Below are positions 8,761 through 16,555 of a stretch of 64,000 nt of DNA, piece by piece. The position numbers were made by a program, and so were the translations under genes. Origin of the DNA: JAGMES01 sp023128035 (GTDB taxonomy: Bacteria > Bacillota > Halanaerobiia > DY22613); contig DAOVRZ010000018.1 in NCBI GenBank assembly GCA_030627905.1, positions 1-64,000 of the forward strand, written 5' to 3'. How positions within the stretch are numbered: position 1 is the stretch's first letter; each line of letters starts with the position of its first letter. The notes under the pieces are model-generated. The model had not been told where the DNA came from. It saw nothing but the letters and a program-made list of their open reading frames with translations, and searched no databases.

Positions 8761-9525
8761 TTAATCTGTAATACCCAATGTTTTCTCTGCTATATCTACT
8801 AACATATTAACATCATAATCGAAATCTCTAAACCCTGTAGAACGAACAGAATAACTTGATTTTACCATCGACTGGGTTAGCGATCTATCTCTATTTTTTT
8901 CTAGTGGTTTTAACTTTCTAGATACAAGTGTAGGTTGAACTTGTAAAACGATTTTTGGAAATTGATCATCTTTAACCTCTCTTCTCACCTCCTTTAAAGG
9001 ATTAATTACTGCTACATCTTTATTTACATGATAATTTGGAAGTCTCCGAACAGTCGTTGGTTTATGGACAGGAACGGAATCTTCAACTTTTGGTGAAGCA
9101 ATAGCTTGTACATTTAAATTAACATCTGCTATCTCAATTTCCCCATTAGAGTATCCTGAGAGTTTTACAAATGTTTTCGGCAAAAATTCTTGATAGTAGA
9201 TTGAGCTCAAACTCAATATAATCAAAAATACAGCTCCTGCTACCAACCCAACTCGGTGTTGAGAAATGGTTCGAAAAACATTCTTGGATTTTTTTACTTC
9301 TATTCGAGATTGGGTCTGCTCAACAGGAAATGGTACAATCTGTTCTTCACGATGCAATCTCTGACTCTCTTCCCATGCTTTTTTCAACTCAGCCTGAGCT
9401 AAATTTAGATCAAGTTCTCCTTGCCAGGTCTGACCAGAACGATATTCTTCCTCAGCACAATCCAACCAATCGCGTACATTTTTAATCTGATTCAAAACAT
9501 AAAGCTTAAGAGCGATCGCTTCCAC
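8761..9525 (-). CDS. Single-pass membrane protein of unknown function, first gene of the bamA operon
   Basis: A 254-residue protein with a GTG start and GGGGGG just upstream. Residues 1-62 look like a cytoplasmic helical hairpin (LDCAEEEYRSGQTWQGELDL), about 93-115 is one transmembrane helix (VGLVAGAVFLIILSL), and the remaining ~140 residues are a basic, low-complexity, probably extended periplasmic tail. No signal peptide or catalytic motif is visible. The topology (small cytoplasmic domain, one helix, flexible outer tail) resembles anti-sigma or signalling proteins, but I see no recognisable zinc anti-sigma motif. Its position 13 bases before bamA makes it the first gene of the bamA operon. 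A tentative -35/-10 pair lies near 9560-9590. Confidence 0.65.
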   Translation of the reverse strand: MEAIALKLYVLNQIKNVRDWLDCAEEEYRSGQTWQGELDLNLAQAELKKAWEESQRLHREEQIVPFPVEQTQSRIEVKKSKNVFRTISQHRVGLVAGAVFLIILSLSSIYYQEFLPKTFVKLSGYSNGEIEIADVNLNVQAIASPKVEDSVPVHKPTTVRRLPNYHVNKDVAVINPLKEVRREVKDDQFPKIVLQVQPTLVSRKLKPLEKNRDRSLTQSMVKSSYSVRSTGFRDFDYDVNMLVDIAEKTLGITD

Positions 9526-9863
9526 CCCCCGTTTCCTGCTCTAAAGCAGTATTCTCAGTAGTTATATTAATAGTATCCTGATTAAGTTAAGAAAGTGACA
9601 TTCGATTATTAGCGATTTAAGATGATTATAATAAATTAACTTTGGTTATCTCGCAATTTCATAGCTTTTTAACCTATTTGCGCATTTTTTCATTTCGTTT
9701 TTGCTCAGCTATTCTATTATTTAGACGACATTATTTATTATTTGTTCCAGCCTTTAAGTATAATTTTGAGCTTCTTTTTTTCAACACTGAATCTGATATC
9801 CTATTTTGCCCAATTCATGTACTAATCCTCCCAAATGACTGATAAAAAAGCTAAGATTACAGC

Positions 9864-9900
9864 AAAAAGAGGTTGATTCCTCTGGGTATCAACCTCTTTG
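9864..9900 (-). terminator. Bidirectional rho-independent terminator
   Basis: The stem AAGAGGTTGA pairs with TCAACCTCTT, with a 12-base loop. On the minus strand it is followed by TTTTTG and on the plus strand by TTTGTTT. It probably ends transcription coming from the small gene at 10179-10682 before the bamA operon promoter. Confidence 0.75.
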
Positions 9901-10017
9901 TTTGAAGATTAATTTTTTATATGGGTTATAAATTTTATGTATTCTCTTGAATTCCTTCTAAAGACATGGTACTCTTGCAGATGAGTGTGTATCAAGAAAC
10001 TGTTCTATACAATTTAT

Positions 10018-10134
10018 TTATCTTTTGAGATAAGACCCCCACTTCTATAAGTGGGGGCAATTGTTTTTAATCTTCAGTGGGGGTAGAATCCCCCACTGAA
10101 GCCCCGATGTTCAGCTTTAGCTGAACGAGTTCAC
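10018..10134 (+). repeat. Hairpin-rich ~118-bp repeat, copy A
   Basis: This element has four stem-loops in order: ATCTTTTGAGAT; CCCCCACTTCTATAAGTGGG with flanking pairs; CTTCAGTGGGGG pairing with CCCCCACTGAAG around TAGAAT; and GTTCAGCTTTAGCTGAAC. It ends GAGTTCAC. The same order and near-identical sequence recur at 29232-29349 and, inverted, at 43720-43840. The pattern GAAGCCCC, hairpin, GAGTTCAC is reminiscent of right ends of IS200/IS605-type (TnpB-associated) elements, so this looks like a non-autonomous derivative or decayed guide-RNA end. No transposase gene accompanies it. Confidence 0.75.
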
Positions 10135-10178
10135 TCTTATTTGCCATATTTATAAAGCCTGCACAATAGTAGATTTTT

Positions 10179-10682
10179 TTACTTAATCTCCCCAACAGTT
10201 ATAGGCCAAACTAAAAACAATTCTAAAATCTGTTCTTTAGGTACATAAACCTGAATATAATATTTACCAGTAGAGTTTATTATAGAGAATGGAAAACTAA
10301 AAATCCATGAAAATCGCTTTCCTCCATCTGATATAATACTTCTTGGGAAAAGATTTTTCAATAAGACCTCTCCTCTATCAGAATAAATTATTGCTCTTAC
10401 ATCACCAAAAGAGCCTTTGACCTTAGGTATCATGCTAACTAAAAAATCTAAGTCACCATCCTGACACGTATAATAACTCAAATCAGTTATCTCCATCAAA
10501 CCTTTAACTTCTATTCCATTCGGTTTATTATTTGTTATCGTATCAGCGATTATTACATTCTTTACTTCTCCTAAATCTGTGTTAATATATTGTTCCCCTA
10601 TACTTTCTATTTTTGCTGCCTGTACAGTAACACTCAAAAAAATAAGAAAAACTATAGAAAAAGTTAATTTACGAAAATACAT
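10179..10682 (-). CDS. Small secreted protein of unknown function
   Basis: A 167-residue protein with a signal peptide (residues 1-22, ending VQAAK). The mature part is predicted mostly beta (IRVEVKG-like strands, SWIFSFPFSI, KYYIQVYVP) with one short cysteine-containing segment, and could be an Ig-like or sandwich fold in the periplasm. The ATG has a good AAGGAG 8 bases upstream, and that site lies inside the end of the small upstream frame (10664-10852), so the two may be translationally coupled. No family recognised. It lies downstream of the sigma factor terminator and has its own likely promoter at 10918-10946. Confidence 0.65.
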   Translation of the reverse strand: MYFRKLTFSIVFLIFLSVTVQAAKIESIGEQYINTDLGEVKNVIIADTITNNKPNGIEVKGLMEITDLSYYTCQDGDLDFLVSMIPKVKGSFGDVRAIIYSDRGEVLLKNLFPRSIISDGGKRFSWIFSFPFSIINSTGKYYIQVYVPKEQILELFLVWPITVGEIK

Positions 10683-10852
10683 TCAAGCAACTCCTTTTCT
10701 TCCCACAATTTTAGCAATAGTCCCATACTATCATAAAGACGAATCAAATTTTGTGTATATGTTAGTTGGCTTGTATATAAATTTATTTCTAATCGTAATC
10801 TATCTTGAATCATTTCCTTTTGATTTTCAGAATGAACCCTAATATAGTTCAA
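10664..10852 (-). CDS. Small helical ORF coupled to the secreted protein
   Basis: A 62-codon frame with a TTG start (10850-10852, weak AAAGAG upstream) that overlaps the next gene by 19 bases. The product is predicted as one long amphipathic helix (QDRLRLEINLYTSQLTYTQN) without signal peptide. Because the strong ribosome binding site of the next gene is built into its last codons, translation may be coupled. It could also be the decayed tail of a longer helical protein, as no good start codon exists. No family recognised. Confidence 0.35.
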   Translation of the reverse strand: MNYIRVHSENQKEMIQDRLRLEINLYTSQLTYTQNLIRLYDSMGLLLKLWEEKELLECIFVN

Positions 10853-11147
10853 GAACTCTTTATATTTTTTTATGGTTTCCGAAATTTAATTAGTGCTAAT
10901 TTAATAAACGCAATATAAATATAACATATTTTGTTAATGGAATCAACACTTTTTTAAAAAAAATTATTATTTAGCGATTTTAGAATTTTTATTTATTGTA
11001 TAAATTAAGACTTAAATTACTGCACAAAAGTAACTATATTAAATATTTATGATTTATCATAAAGCACATTAAGATACCCACTGTTTCAAACGATTCTCCT
11101 CACCCAAAAGAGTAACCAGAAAAAATGATTTAAGCTATATCTCTATT
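10853..11147. other. AT-rich spacer with promoter
   Basis: About 300 bases of very AT-rich DNA with stops in all frames. Apart from the promoter at 10918-10946 I see no gene or RNA here. Long A and T runs may bend the DNA. Confidence 0.6.
10918..10946 (-). promoter_or_regulatory. Probable housekeeping promoter for the small secreted-protein unit
   Basis: On the minus strand TTGATT (10941-10946) and TATATT (10918-10923) are separated by exactly 17 bases, a good sigma-A type pair. It lies about 65 bases upstream of the TTG start of the small helical frame. Confidence 0.5.
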
Positions 11148-11190
11148 AAAAAAACTCACCCTCTTGGCATTATACCAATTTGGGTGAGTT
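11148..11190 (-). terminator. Terminator after the sigma factor gene
   Basis: AAACTCACCC pairs with GGGTGAGTTT, with a smaller inner stem (TTGG/CCAA) in the loop, followed on the minus strand by a run of seven Ts. It begins directly after the sigma factor stop codon, ending the tamB-sigma transcript. Confidence 0.85.
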
Positions 11191-11191
11191 T

Positions 11192-11833
11192 TTACGCTCC
11201 CTTCATATCCTTCATCAACCTTGATAGCATGCCACGAATTCGCTTGATCGCTTTTCGCTGCACCCTATAAAGATGTCCTACTGATATCTTCATCTTCTTT
11301 GCTACATCTTTTGCATCTTCATCTCCGACCAATAATGCTCGCACAATCTGTTGTTCTTGGTCAGACAATCGTTCCATAGCAACTTGTACCTCATTTTTAA
11401 AATATCTTTCTTCCACTTGACCTTCTAAATCTAACCCTGCTTGCTCTAATTTATCCAGTAATCTCAATCCATTCTCATCAAAAGAACTCTCCAAAGAGAC
11501 TACATTAAGATGCGAATCTCGTTTTAAATGGTTTAGTACCCTTCCGCGAATTCTATAAGTTGCATAGGTACTAAAACGCACCTTTCTATGCGGCTCAAAG
11601 TTTTCTACTGCTTCAATCAATCCGATAATTCCTTCTTGTATCAAATCCATCATCATTTCATTCGTCACTGTTAGCTTAGAAACCAACTTATAGACAAGTG
11701 GCTGATAACTTTTAATAATCTCTTGGCGAGCACTTCGATCATCAAATTCCTTATATCTTTTCCAAAGTGCTCGCTCTTCTTCTGCCGATAGGAGTTGGAC
11801 TTTATTCAATTCTTGTAGATAACGTGATATCAT
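11192..11833 (-). CDS. Sigma-70 family RNA polymerase sigma factor
   Basis: A promoter-recognition subunit of about 213 residues. Region 2 is clear (MMMDLIQEGIIGLIEAVENF and RFSTYATYRIRGRV), and a C-terminal region 4 helix-turn-helix is visible (LSDQEQQIVRALL, then AKKMKISVGHLYRVQRKAI). The linker between them is short, so this is an alternative sigma rather than the housekeeping factor, and larger than a minimal ECF type. I chose the ATG at 11831-11833 because the upstream in-frame TTG and GTG sit on or too close to the AGGAAG site. It follows tamB by about 25-35 bases with no terminator between, so it is co-transcribed with tamB. I do not assign it to SigB, SigF, SigH or FliA. Confidence 0.85.
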   Translation of the reverse strand: MISRYLQELNKVQLLSAEEERALWKRYKEFDDRSARQEIIKSYQPLVYKLVSKLTVTNEMMMDLIQEGIIGLIEAVENFEPHRKVRFSTYATYRIRGRVLNHLKRDSHLNVVSLESSFDENGLRLLDKLEQAGLDLEGQVEERYFKNEVQVAMERLSDQEQQIVRALLVGDEDAKDVAKKMKISVGHLYRVQRKAIKRIRGMLSRLMKDMKGA

Positions 11834-11869
11834 AATAAACACCAACTTCCTAGTCTGAGTTATTATTAC

Positions 11870-14800
11870 TTAAAAAGGAAAATTAGCTTCCAAACCTATC
11901 TGATAGTCCCCTGAGCCTTTATATACCCCTTCTATACTAATACCTTTACGAATACGATATTCAAAACCGATAGATTGTTCAGGATTCTGGGAAAATGTCC
12001 GGTTATAAACGACATACAAATTATCACCTAAATATTTCCCCACTTTTATATTCACTTTAAGATCACCTAAGAATACGGGGTCTAACTGGAAGATATCTAG
12101 GCTCAGCGTTTTCTCTACAGATTTTTCCAATTTATTTAAAAACTCATTACGAAGACCTTGACTTATATACCGCCAAACTTCGTCAGAAATCATATCAGTT
12201 ACATTAAATTCTCCATCTTCACCTAATAGTTCACCTAATACTCCTTGACTAGCTAATAAGTTCAGAATTTCATTTCTTGTCAAGTATGGTTCTGAATATA
12301 ACTCATGATTCCAATTCTGCTCTGTCGACAAGTCATCAATGTTCAAGAATACCCTGTACTCGTCAATATCTGTCTGAGCTAGAATACGAAGATCAGGAAT
12401 ATATTTGTTAAATTTATCAAACGAAGCAGAAGCATCAGTTACTCTAAAATTAACGCTATATACATTTACAGTACCACTACGTGAATGAAGTTCACCACTT
12501 AAAATGACCTCTTTCCCTGTCATATCTATGATAAGCTTATCAGTATCACTTTTTACTATTGTCACATCCATGTTTAATGGTGAAGTTCCTGTTACCCTTA
12601 CATTTTCACCAGGATGTAATTCCAAATAAAATGTAGGTGCAAATTGTGATCCACCTCCACCTCTCGGCCAGTTAAATGGCAACACTCCTACTTCTGCATC
12701 ATGAACTATAATCGGACCACGAAGCTCTGGAGTATAAAATAACCCTGTCAATTTTACATTAGCATCTCCCATTGCATCAATGGAACCATATGCAAAATGA
12801 AAATCCTTACTTTTAACATCAAGATCTATCTCTTCGGGCTGAAAACCATTTAAAATCATCCATCCATCTAAACTAACTGTACCTTCTCCGTATTTAGCTG
12901 ATAGATTCTCGAAATTCACTTTTCCGTCAATTAAGTTAATCTCGCCTTTAATATTCTGTATAGGGCTAATTCCCATATAGTTAACAAAACCCGCGGAAAT
13001 ACTAACTTTCCCATTAATCATTGGTTTTGCCAATGTTCCAGTTACTTTTAAATTAGCTTTTCCTTCACCGTCAGCCTCATCAACTCCTGGAATCAACAAA
13101 CGTAAAATTTCGAGATTCCCTTGAGCCATCTCAACCATCAAATCAATTGGAGCATTTTTATCATCCAAAAAAACATTTCCTCTTATTTTTATATTATTTT
13201 CATCTGATAAAATTACTTTTTGATCAAATATTAATTTTGAGCTATTCTCAAGTTTAAGATTTCCACCTATATATTTCACAGGATTATTATTAATCATCCC
13301 ATCTAAGATATCTAAATCCAAATCTGCATTCAAATTATCAATCTTCCCATTTACTGTTCCATCAAGATTAACACTAGCAATGTAATCCAGCTCAATTGGT
13401 AAATAGGATTCAAAAGGTCTTAAATCAAATCCTTCTCCGTCCAACTTAAAATCCATTACCCCACTCTGAAAATCAAAATTACCTCTCACTTTCATCTTGC
13501 CATCTGTCTTATCATTTAAAACAACAATCATCTCCGCTTTCGGTTTCATCAATTTACCATTAACTGACATCTTCCCGTCGATAGTATAATCAAAATAATC
13601 AATAGGCAAATATTCTTGAAGAGGTGCCAAATCAAAATTGTTGCCTTCTACTTGGATATCTAAACCCTTATCTATATCATAAAAGCCAGTCAGAACCAAC
13701 AATCCATTGTTAGCATCATCTAAAGTCACATTCAATTCAACTTTTGGTTTCCGCAATTCTCCACTGATCCAGATTTCTCCACCAAGAATATATTCTAAAT
13801 TTTTAAAAGGCAAATTAAGAAAACGTAACAAATCTGATGCTAATGCATACTTACTCTTTATTTGCATTTCCATCGTCATATCATTAAAATGAATTTCACC
13901 AATTAAAGTATAATCACTTCCAGCATTCATCATCTTCATCGGCTTAATCTTTAAAACCCCATCTTCATACTGTAAAAGAGCTGATAACTGTTCAATAGGG
14001 ATTTCATTATAAGATATAGTTTCAGAGGAAATTGTACCCCAGAAGGATGGTGATGATATCTTCCCAGATAATTTTCCACGAAAATTAGCTTGACCTTTAA
14101 TCTCTGGTAATTTTTCAGAAATAATTGTGATATCCTTTATATCAAAACCTTGTCCTTCCATCTCTATATCTAGATTTTCGTAATCATCAATCATGCCTGA
14201 AGCCTGTAATGCTATATTTTGATAAGAAATTTCAAAATTGTTTAAGAAAATATCTTTATCTTTCCAAATAAAAGAAAGTTTGGCTTGGTCATAGGCTTGT
14301 TGTGAAATATTCCCTGATCTAGCTAATAAGTCTCCCTCAACCTGAATTTTTGACCATGAACCAGTCAAATCTATTTCACCTGTGATATCGCCCGTAATGT
14401 TAAAAGGAATATCCATAAAATCCAGTATCTCCAGAATCTCAGTCAAAGAAGAATAGAGAACATCAACATGAAGATCTATATCTTTTTTTTCAAAATCTGC
14501 TTTACCCGTCATTTGAAAAGAACTAGGCCCCTTTAGAAATGAAGCATCATAAAGAGTTAATTTTGATTTGTTGACTTCAAGATGACCGATCAAACGATCG
14601 AATTCGTTGTTCAAAATCTGGCCCTGATCAAAATCAATCTCTCCTTCAAATGTAGGATCATTCAAAGAACCGTATACTTCTCCGATAAGTGTACCCTTCC
14701 CCTCTAAGGGAATTTGAAAAACATCACCAAACCAGTTTAAATCTATATTAGATGGTTTTAGATTTAAAACAATCTCTCCATCTAAATCTATTAATCCTGT

Positions 14801-16363
14801 CAAAACTGTCTTCAAATATGGCGCTTTAAATTCTACTTTACTTAAACCAATATCGCCTGAAGTTACCCAAAAATTAGTATTTAAAGTGTCAAAAGGAAAT
14901 TGTCCATATTGACCATTTTCAATATCTATATGTCCGAATGCTGTTAATGCATCAAAATTCAATCCTTTTCCTGAAAGATAAATCTTCCCAGATAGAATTC
15001 CATTTACAATCTCATCAGATTCAATTGATAACGGTATTGAAGAAAATATAGAATACATATCTACTTTTTTTACATCTAAATTAAGTGTGTACAACAACTC
15101 CTCTGGATTTTGAAAATTAAAGAAACCGCTGTACCCCTCAACTTTTCCTTCTCCAATACCAAAACTTAACTCCTTTAATGAAAGAAGTGCCTTCTGATAA
15201 CGCCATTTAATATTGACATTCTGCAATTTTAAATCTCTATAACCTATCTTAGGAACGTTTAAATCTCCTTTAATCTGCAAATCCTTCCAGTTTCCACTCA
15301 CATCTACTGTACCCTTAATAAAACCTGTAATTTCCTCGTCAGTCAACTGTGGTACCATAGACAAAAGTTCTGCTAACTTAAATCCGTCAGTACTGGAGGT
15401 AATGGTTAAAAAGAGGTCTGGATTTTCAAAATTACTTACTTGACCATTTATTTTAAATCCACCCATTTCAGTTTGTCCAGTTAAACTCTCAACAACTGCC
15501 TGATCTTCATTAAAAGCAATATTTCCCTTAATCTCATTAATTAGCAGGGAAAATTTATTTACTTCTACCTCTACCTCACCGTTTGTAATAGCAACTCTAC
15601 CAGAATATGTCCAATTTTTATCGTCTTTTTGAATTTGAATAGCACCTGTTCCTTTTCCTCCTAAATTCCTAACTTCTGGAATTTGAATACCATATTCTTC
15701 GAATACGGTCAAAGATAATTCTTCAAAGTCAAGATCAAACTTTATATTAGAGCCTACTTTACCTTTTAAATCAAATTCAGCAAGATTTGACCCTTCCATC
15801 TCGCCTTTTAAATTTAAGTTAATTTCTGATTCTTGAATTTGAACAATTCCATTCAAATTAATTAATGTTTCGGAAATTTTTCCATCATTGTAATATATCG
15901 TTCCATTCTCTATCCGAATCTTCGGTTTAAAATTCAAGGTTGTCGTTCCATCATCATCTTTGGTTGTGATGAATTTCTCAAATCCGAAACCATCTTCATC
16001 TTTCTCCAAATAAACTTTTGGAGAAATCAATTTAACATCTCGAATCCCATTTACCAAACCTTCAACTCCTTTAAGTAAATCATGGAGATAAAAGGAAGCC
16101 GTAATCCTCTCTACTTCTACAAATGATTTCTTTCCATTCATCATCTTTACATCGTGAAACGTCACCCGATTTAGTGGAAATAAGGTGATTTTATCAATTT
16201 TTAAATCTTCACCTAACTGTTGTTGGACAACTTGAATTAAAACAGTTTTTGCCCTTTCAGTGATCTGATCGGAGAAAAAAAAGAGCGCTAGGCAAACTCC
16301 CAAAAAGATTAATAGAACTAATAATGGTATTATTTTTTTACCTGTATTTAAAATTACTTTCAT
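11870..16363 (-). CDS. tamB: TamB/AsmA-like intermembrane bridge protein (DUF490)
   Basis: A 1497-residue protein of the AsmA-like superfamily. TamB-type proteins are inner-membrane anchored and form a long hydrophobic beta groove across the periplasm, implicated in phospholipid transport to the outer membrane and in barrel assembly. It has one N-terminal membrane helix (residues about 10-32), then many repeating beta segments with the typical rhythm (INGKVSI, LDGEIVLNL, FEGEIDFDQGQI). The C-terminal ~350 residues carry the DUF490 signature (LSGELHSRSGTVNVYSVNF near residue 1290) and end in a hydrophobic strand closing with Phe. Length is in the normal range. ATG with GGAGGAAG upstream. Its TamA partner is not obvious; BamA or the protein at 5761-7059 are candidates. 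Confidence 0.92.
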   Translation of the reverse strand: MKVILNTGKKIIPLLVLLIFLGVCLALFFFSDQITERAKTVLIQVVQQQLGEDLKIDKITLFPLNRVTFHDVKMMNGKKSFVEVERITASFYLHDLLKGVEGLVNGIRDVKLISPKVYLEKDEDGFGFEKFITTKDDDGTTTLNFKPKIRIENGTIYYNDGKISETLINLNGIVQIQESEINLNLKGEMEGSNLAEFDLKGKVGSNIKFDLDFEELSLTVFEEYGIQIPEVRNLGGKGTGAIQIQKDDKNWTYSGRVAITNGEVEVEVNKFSLLINEIKGNIAFNEDQAVVESLTGQTEMGGFKINGQVSNFENPDLFLTITSSTDGFKLAELLSMVPQLTDEEITGFIKGTVDVSGNWKDLQIKGDLNVPKIGYRDLKLQNVNIKWRYQKALLSLKELSFGIGEGKVEGYSGFFNFQNPEELLYTLNLDVKKVDMYSIFSSIPLSIESDEIVNGILSGKIYLSGKGLNFDALTAFGHIDIENGQYGQFPFDTLNTNFWVTSGDIGLSKVEFKAPYLKTVLTGLIDLDGEIVLNLKPSNIDLNWFGDVFQIPLEGKGTLIGEVYGSLNDPTFEGEIDFDQGQILNNEFDRLIGHLEVNKSKLTLYDASFLKGPSSFQMTGKADFEKKDIDLHVDVLYSSLTEILEILDFMDIPFNITGDITGEIDLTGSWSKIQVEGDLLARSGNISQQAYDQAKLSFIWKDKDIFLNNFEISYQNIALQASGMIDDYENLDIEMEGQGFDIKDITIISEKLPEIKGQANFRGKLSGKISSPSFWGTISSETISYNEIPIEQLSALLQYEDGVLKIKPMKMMNAGSDYTLIGEIHFNDMTMEMQIKSKYALASDLLRFLNLPFKNLEYILGGEIWISGELRKPKVELNVTLDDANNGLLVLTGFYDIDKGLDIQVEGNNFDLAPLQEYLPIDYFDYTIDGKMSVNGKLMKPKAEMIVVLNDKTDGKMKVRGNFDFQSGVMDFKLDGEGFDLRPFESYLPIELDYIASVNLDGTVNGKIDNLNADLDLDILDGMINNNPVKYIGGNLKLENSSKLIFDQKVILSDENNIKIRGNVFLDDKNAPIDLMVEMAQGNLEILRLLIPGVDEADGEGKANLKVTGTLAKPMINGKVSISAGFVNYMGISPIQNIKGEINLIDGKVNFENLSAKYGEGTVSLDGWMILNGFQPEEIDLDVKSKDFHFAYGSIDAMGDANVKLTGLFYTPELRGPIIVHDAEVGVLPFNWPRGGGGSQFAPTFYLELHPGENVRVTGTSPLNMDVTIVKSDTDKLIIDMTGKEVILSGELHSRSGTVNVYSVNFRVTDASASFDKFNKYIPDLRILAQTDIDEYRVFLNIDDLSTEQNWNHELYSEPYLTRNEILNLLASQGVLGELLGEDGEFNVTDMISDEVWRYISQGLRNEFLNKLEKSVEKTLSLDIFQLDPVFLGDLKVNIKVGKYLGDNLYVVYNRTFSQNPEQSIGFEYRIRKGISIEGVYKGSGDYQIGLEANFPF

Positions 16364-16457
16364 CTATCTTCCTCCATCCACTCATCTACTATTTATGATA
16401 TTATATTTATTGATTTTATGCAAGAAACGAAAGACAGAAAAAATTACCTTTCAACAA

Positions 16458-16526
16458 TTTTTTAGAGATAAGAAGTCAGAAGTCGGATATCAATATCTGA
16501 CTTCTGACTTCTTATCTCTAAAAAAA
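16458..16526. repeat. Long near-perfect palindrome
   Basis: Two 33-base arms with a single mismatch flank a 2-base centre. The arm reads TTTTTTAGAGATAAGAAGTC and continues with AGAAGTC; the word GAAGTC occurs twice per arm. It ends in T runs on one side and A runs on the other, so the RNA from either strand would be a very stable hairpin with terminal Ts. It lies in the gap between the S55-peptidase gene and tamB, right behind a normal terminator. It could be a second terminator, a REP-like or miniature element, or a cruciform site. Confidence 0.8.
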
Positions 16527-16550
16527 GCACAGGTACTAACTCCCTGTGCT
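16520..16550 (-). terminator. Terminator after the S55-peptidase gene
   Basis: The 8-bp stem AGCACAGG/CCTGTGCT with a 9-base loop is followed on the minus strand by seven Ts, five bases after the stop codon. Classic rho-independent form; it separates the S55-peptidase gene from tamB. Confidence 0.9.
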
Positions 16551-16555
16551 CTCCG

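Larger units (their letters stand above)
9526..10178. other. 650-base gene-poor interval
   Basis: This AT-rich gap separates the bamA operon from a small secreted-protein gene. It holds the upstream region of the bamA operon, a strong bidirectional hairpin terminator (9864-9900) and repeat copy A (10018-10134). A 66-codon plus-strand frame at 9642-9842 has no ribosome binding site and an odd Phe/Leu/Ser-rich composition; I do not accept it as a gene. Confidence 0.6.

Noticed and set aside
9642..9842. 66-codon plus-strand frame in the 650-base gap
   Set aside because: No ribosome binding site, Phe/Ser/Leu-rich composition typical of random AT-rich DNA, and it lies across an operon upstream region.
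10664..10852. Tail of a TolC-type efflux protein
   Set aside because: The helical segment has a vague resemblance, but it is too short and lacks any conserved motif; left as unknown.
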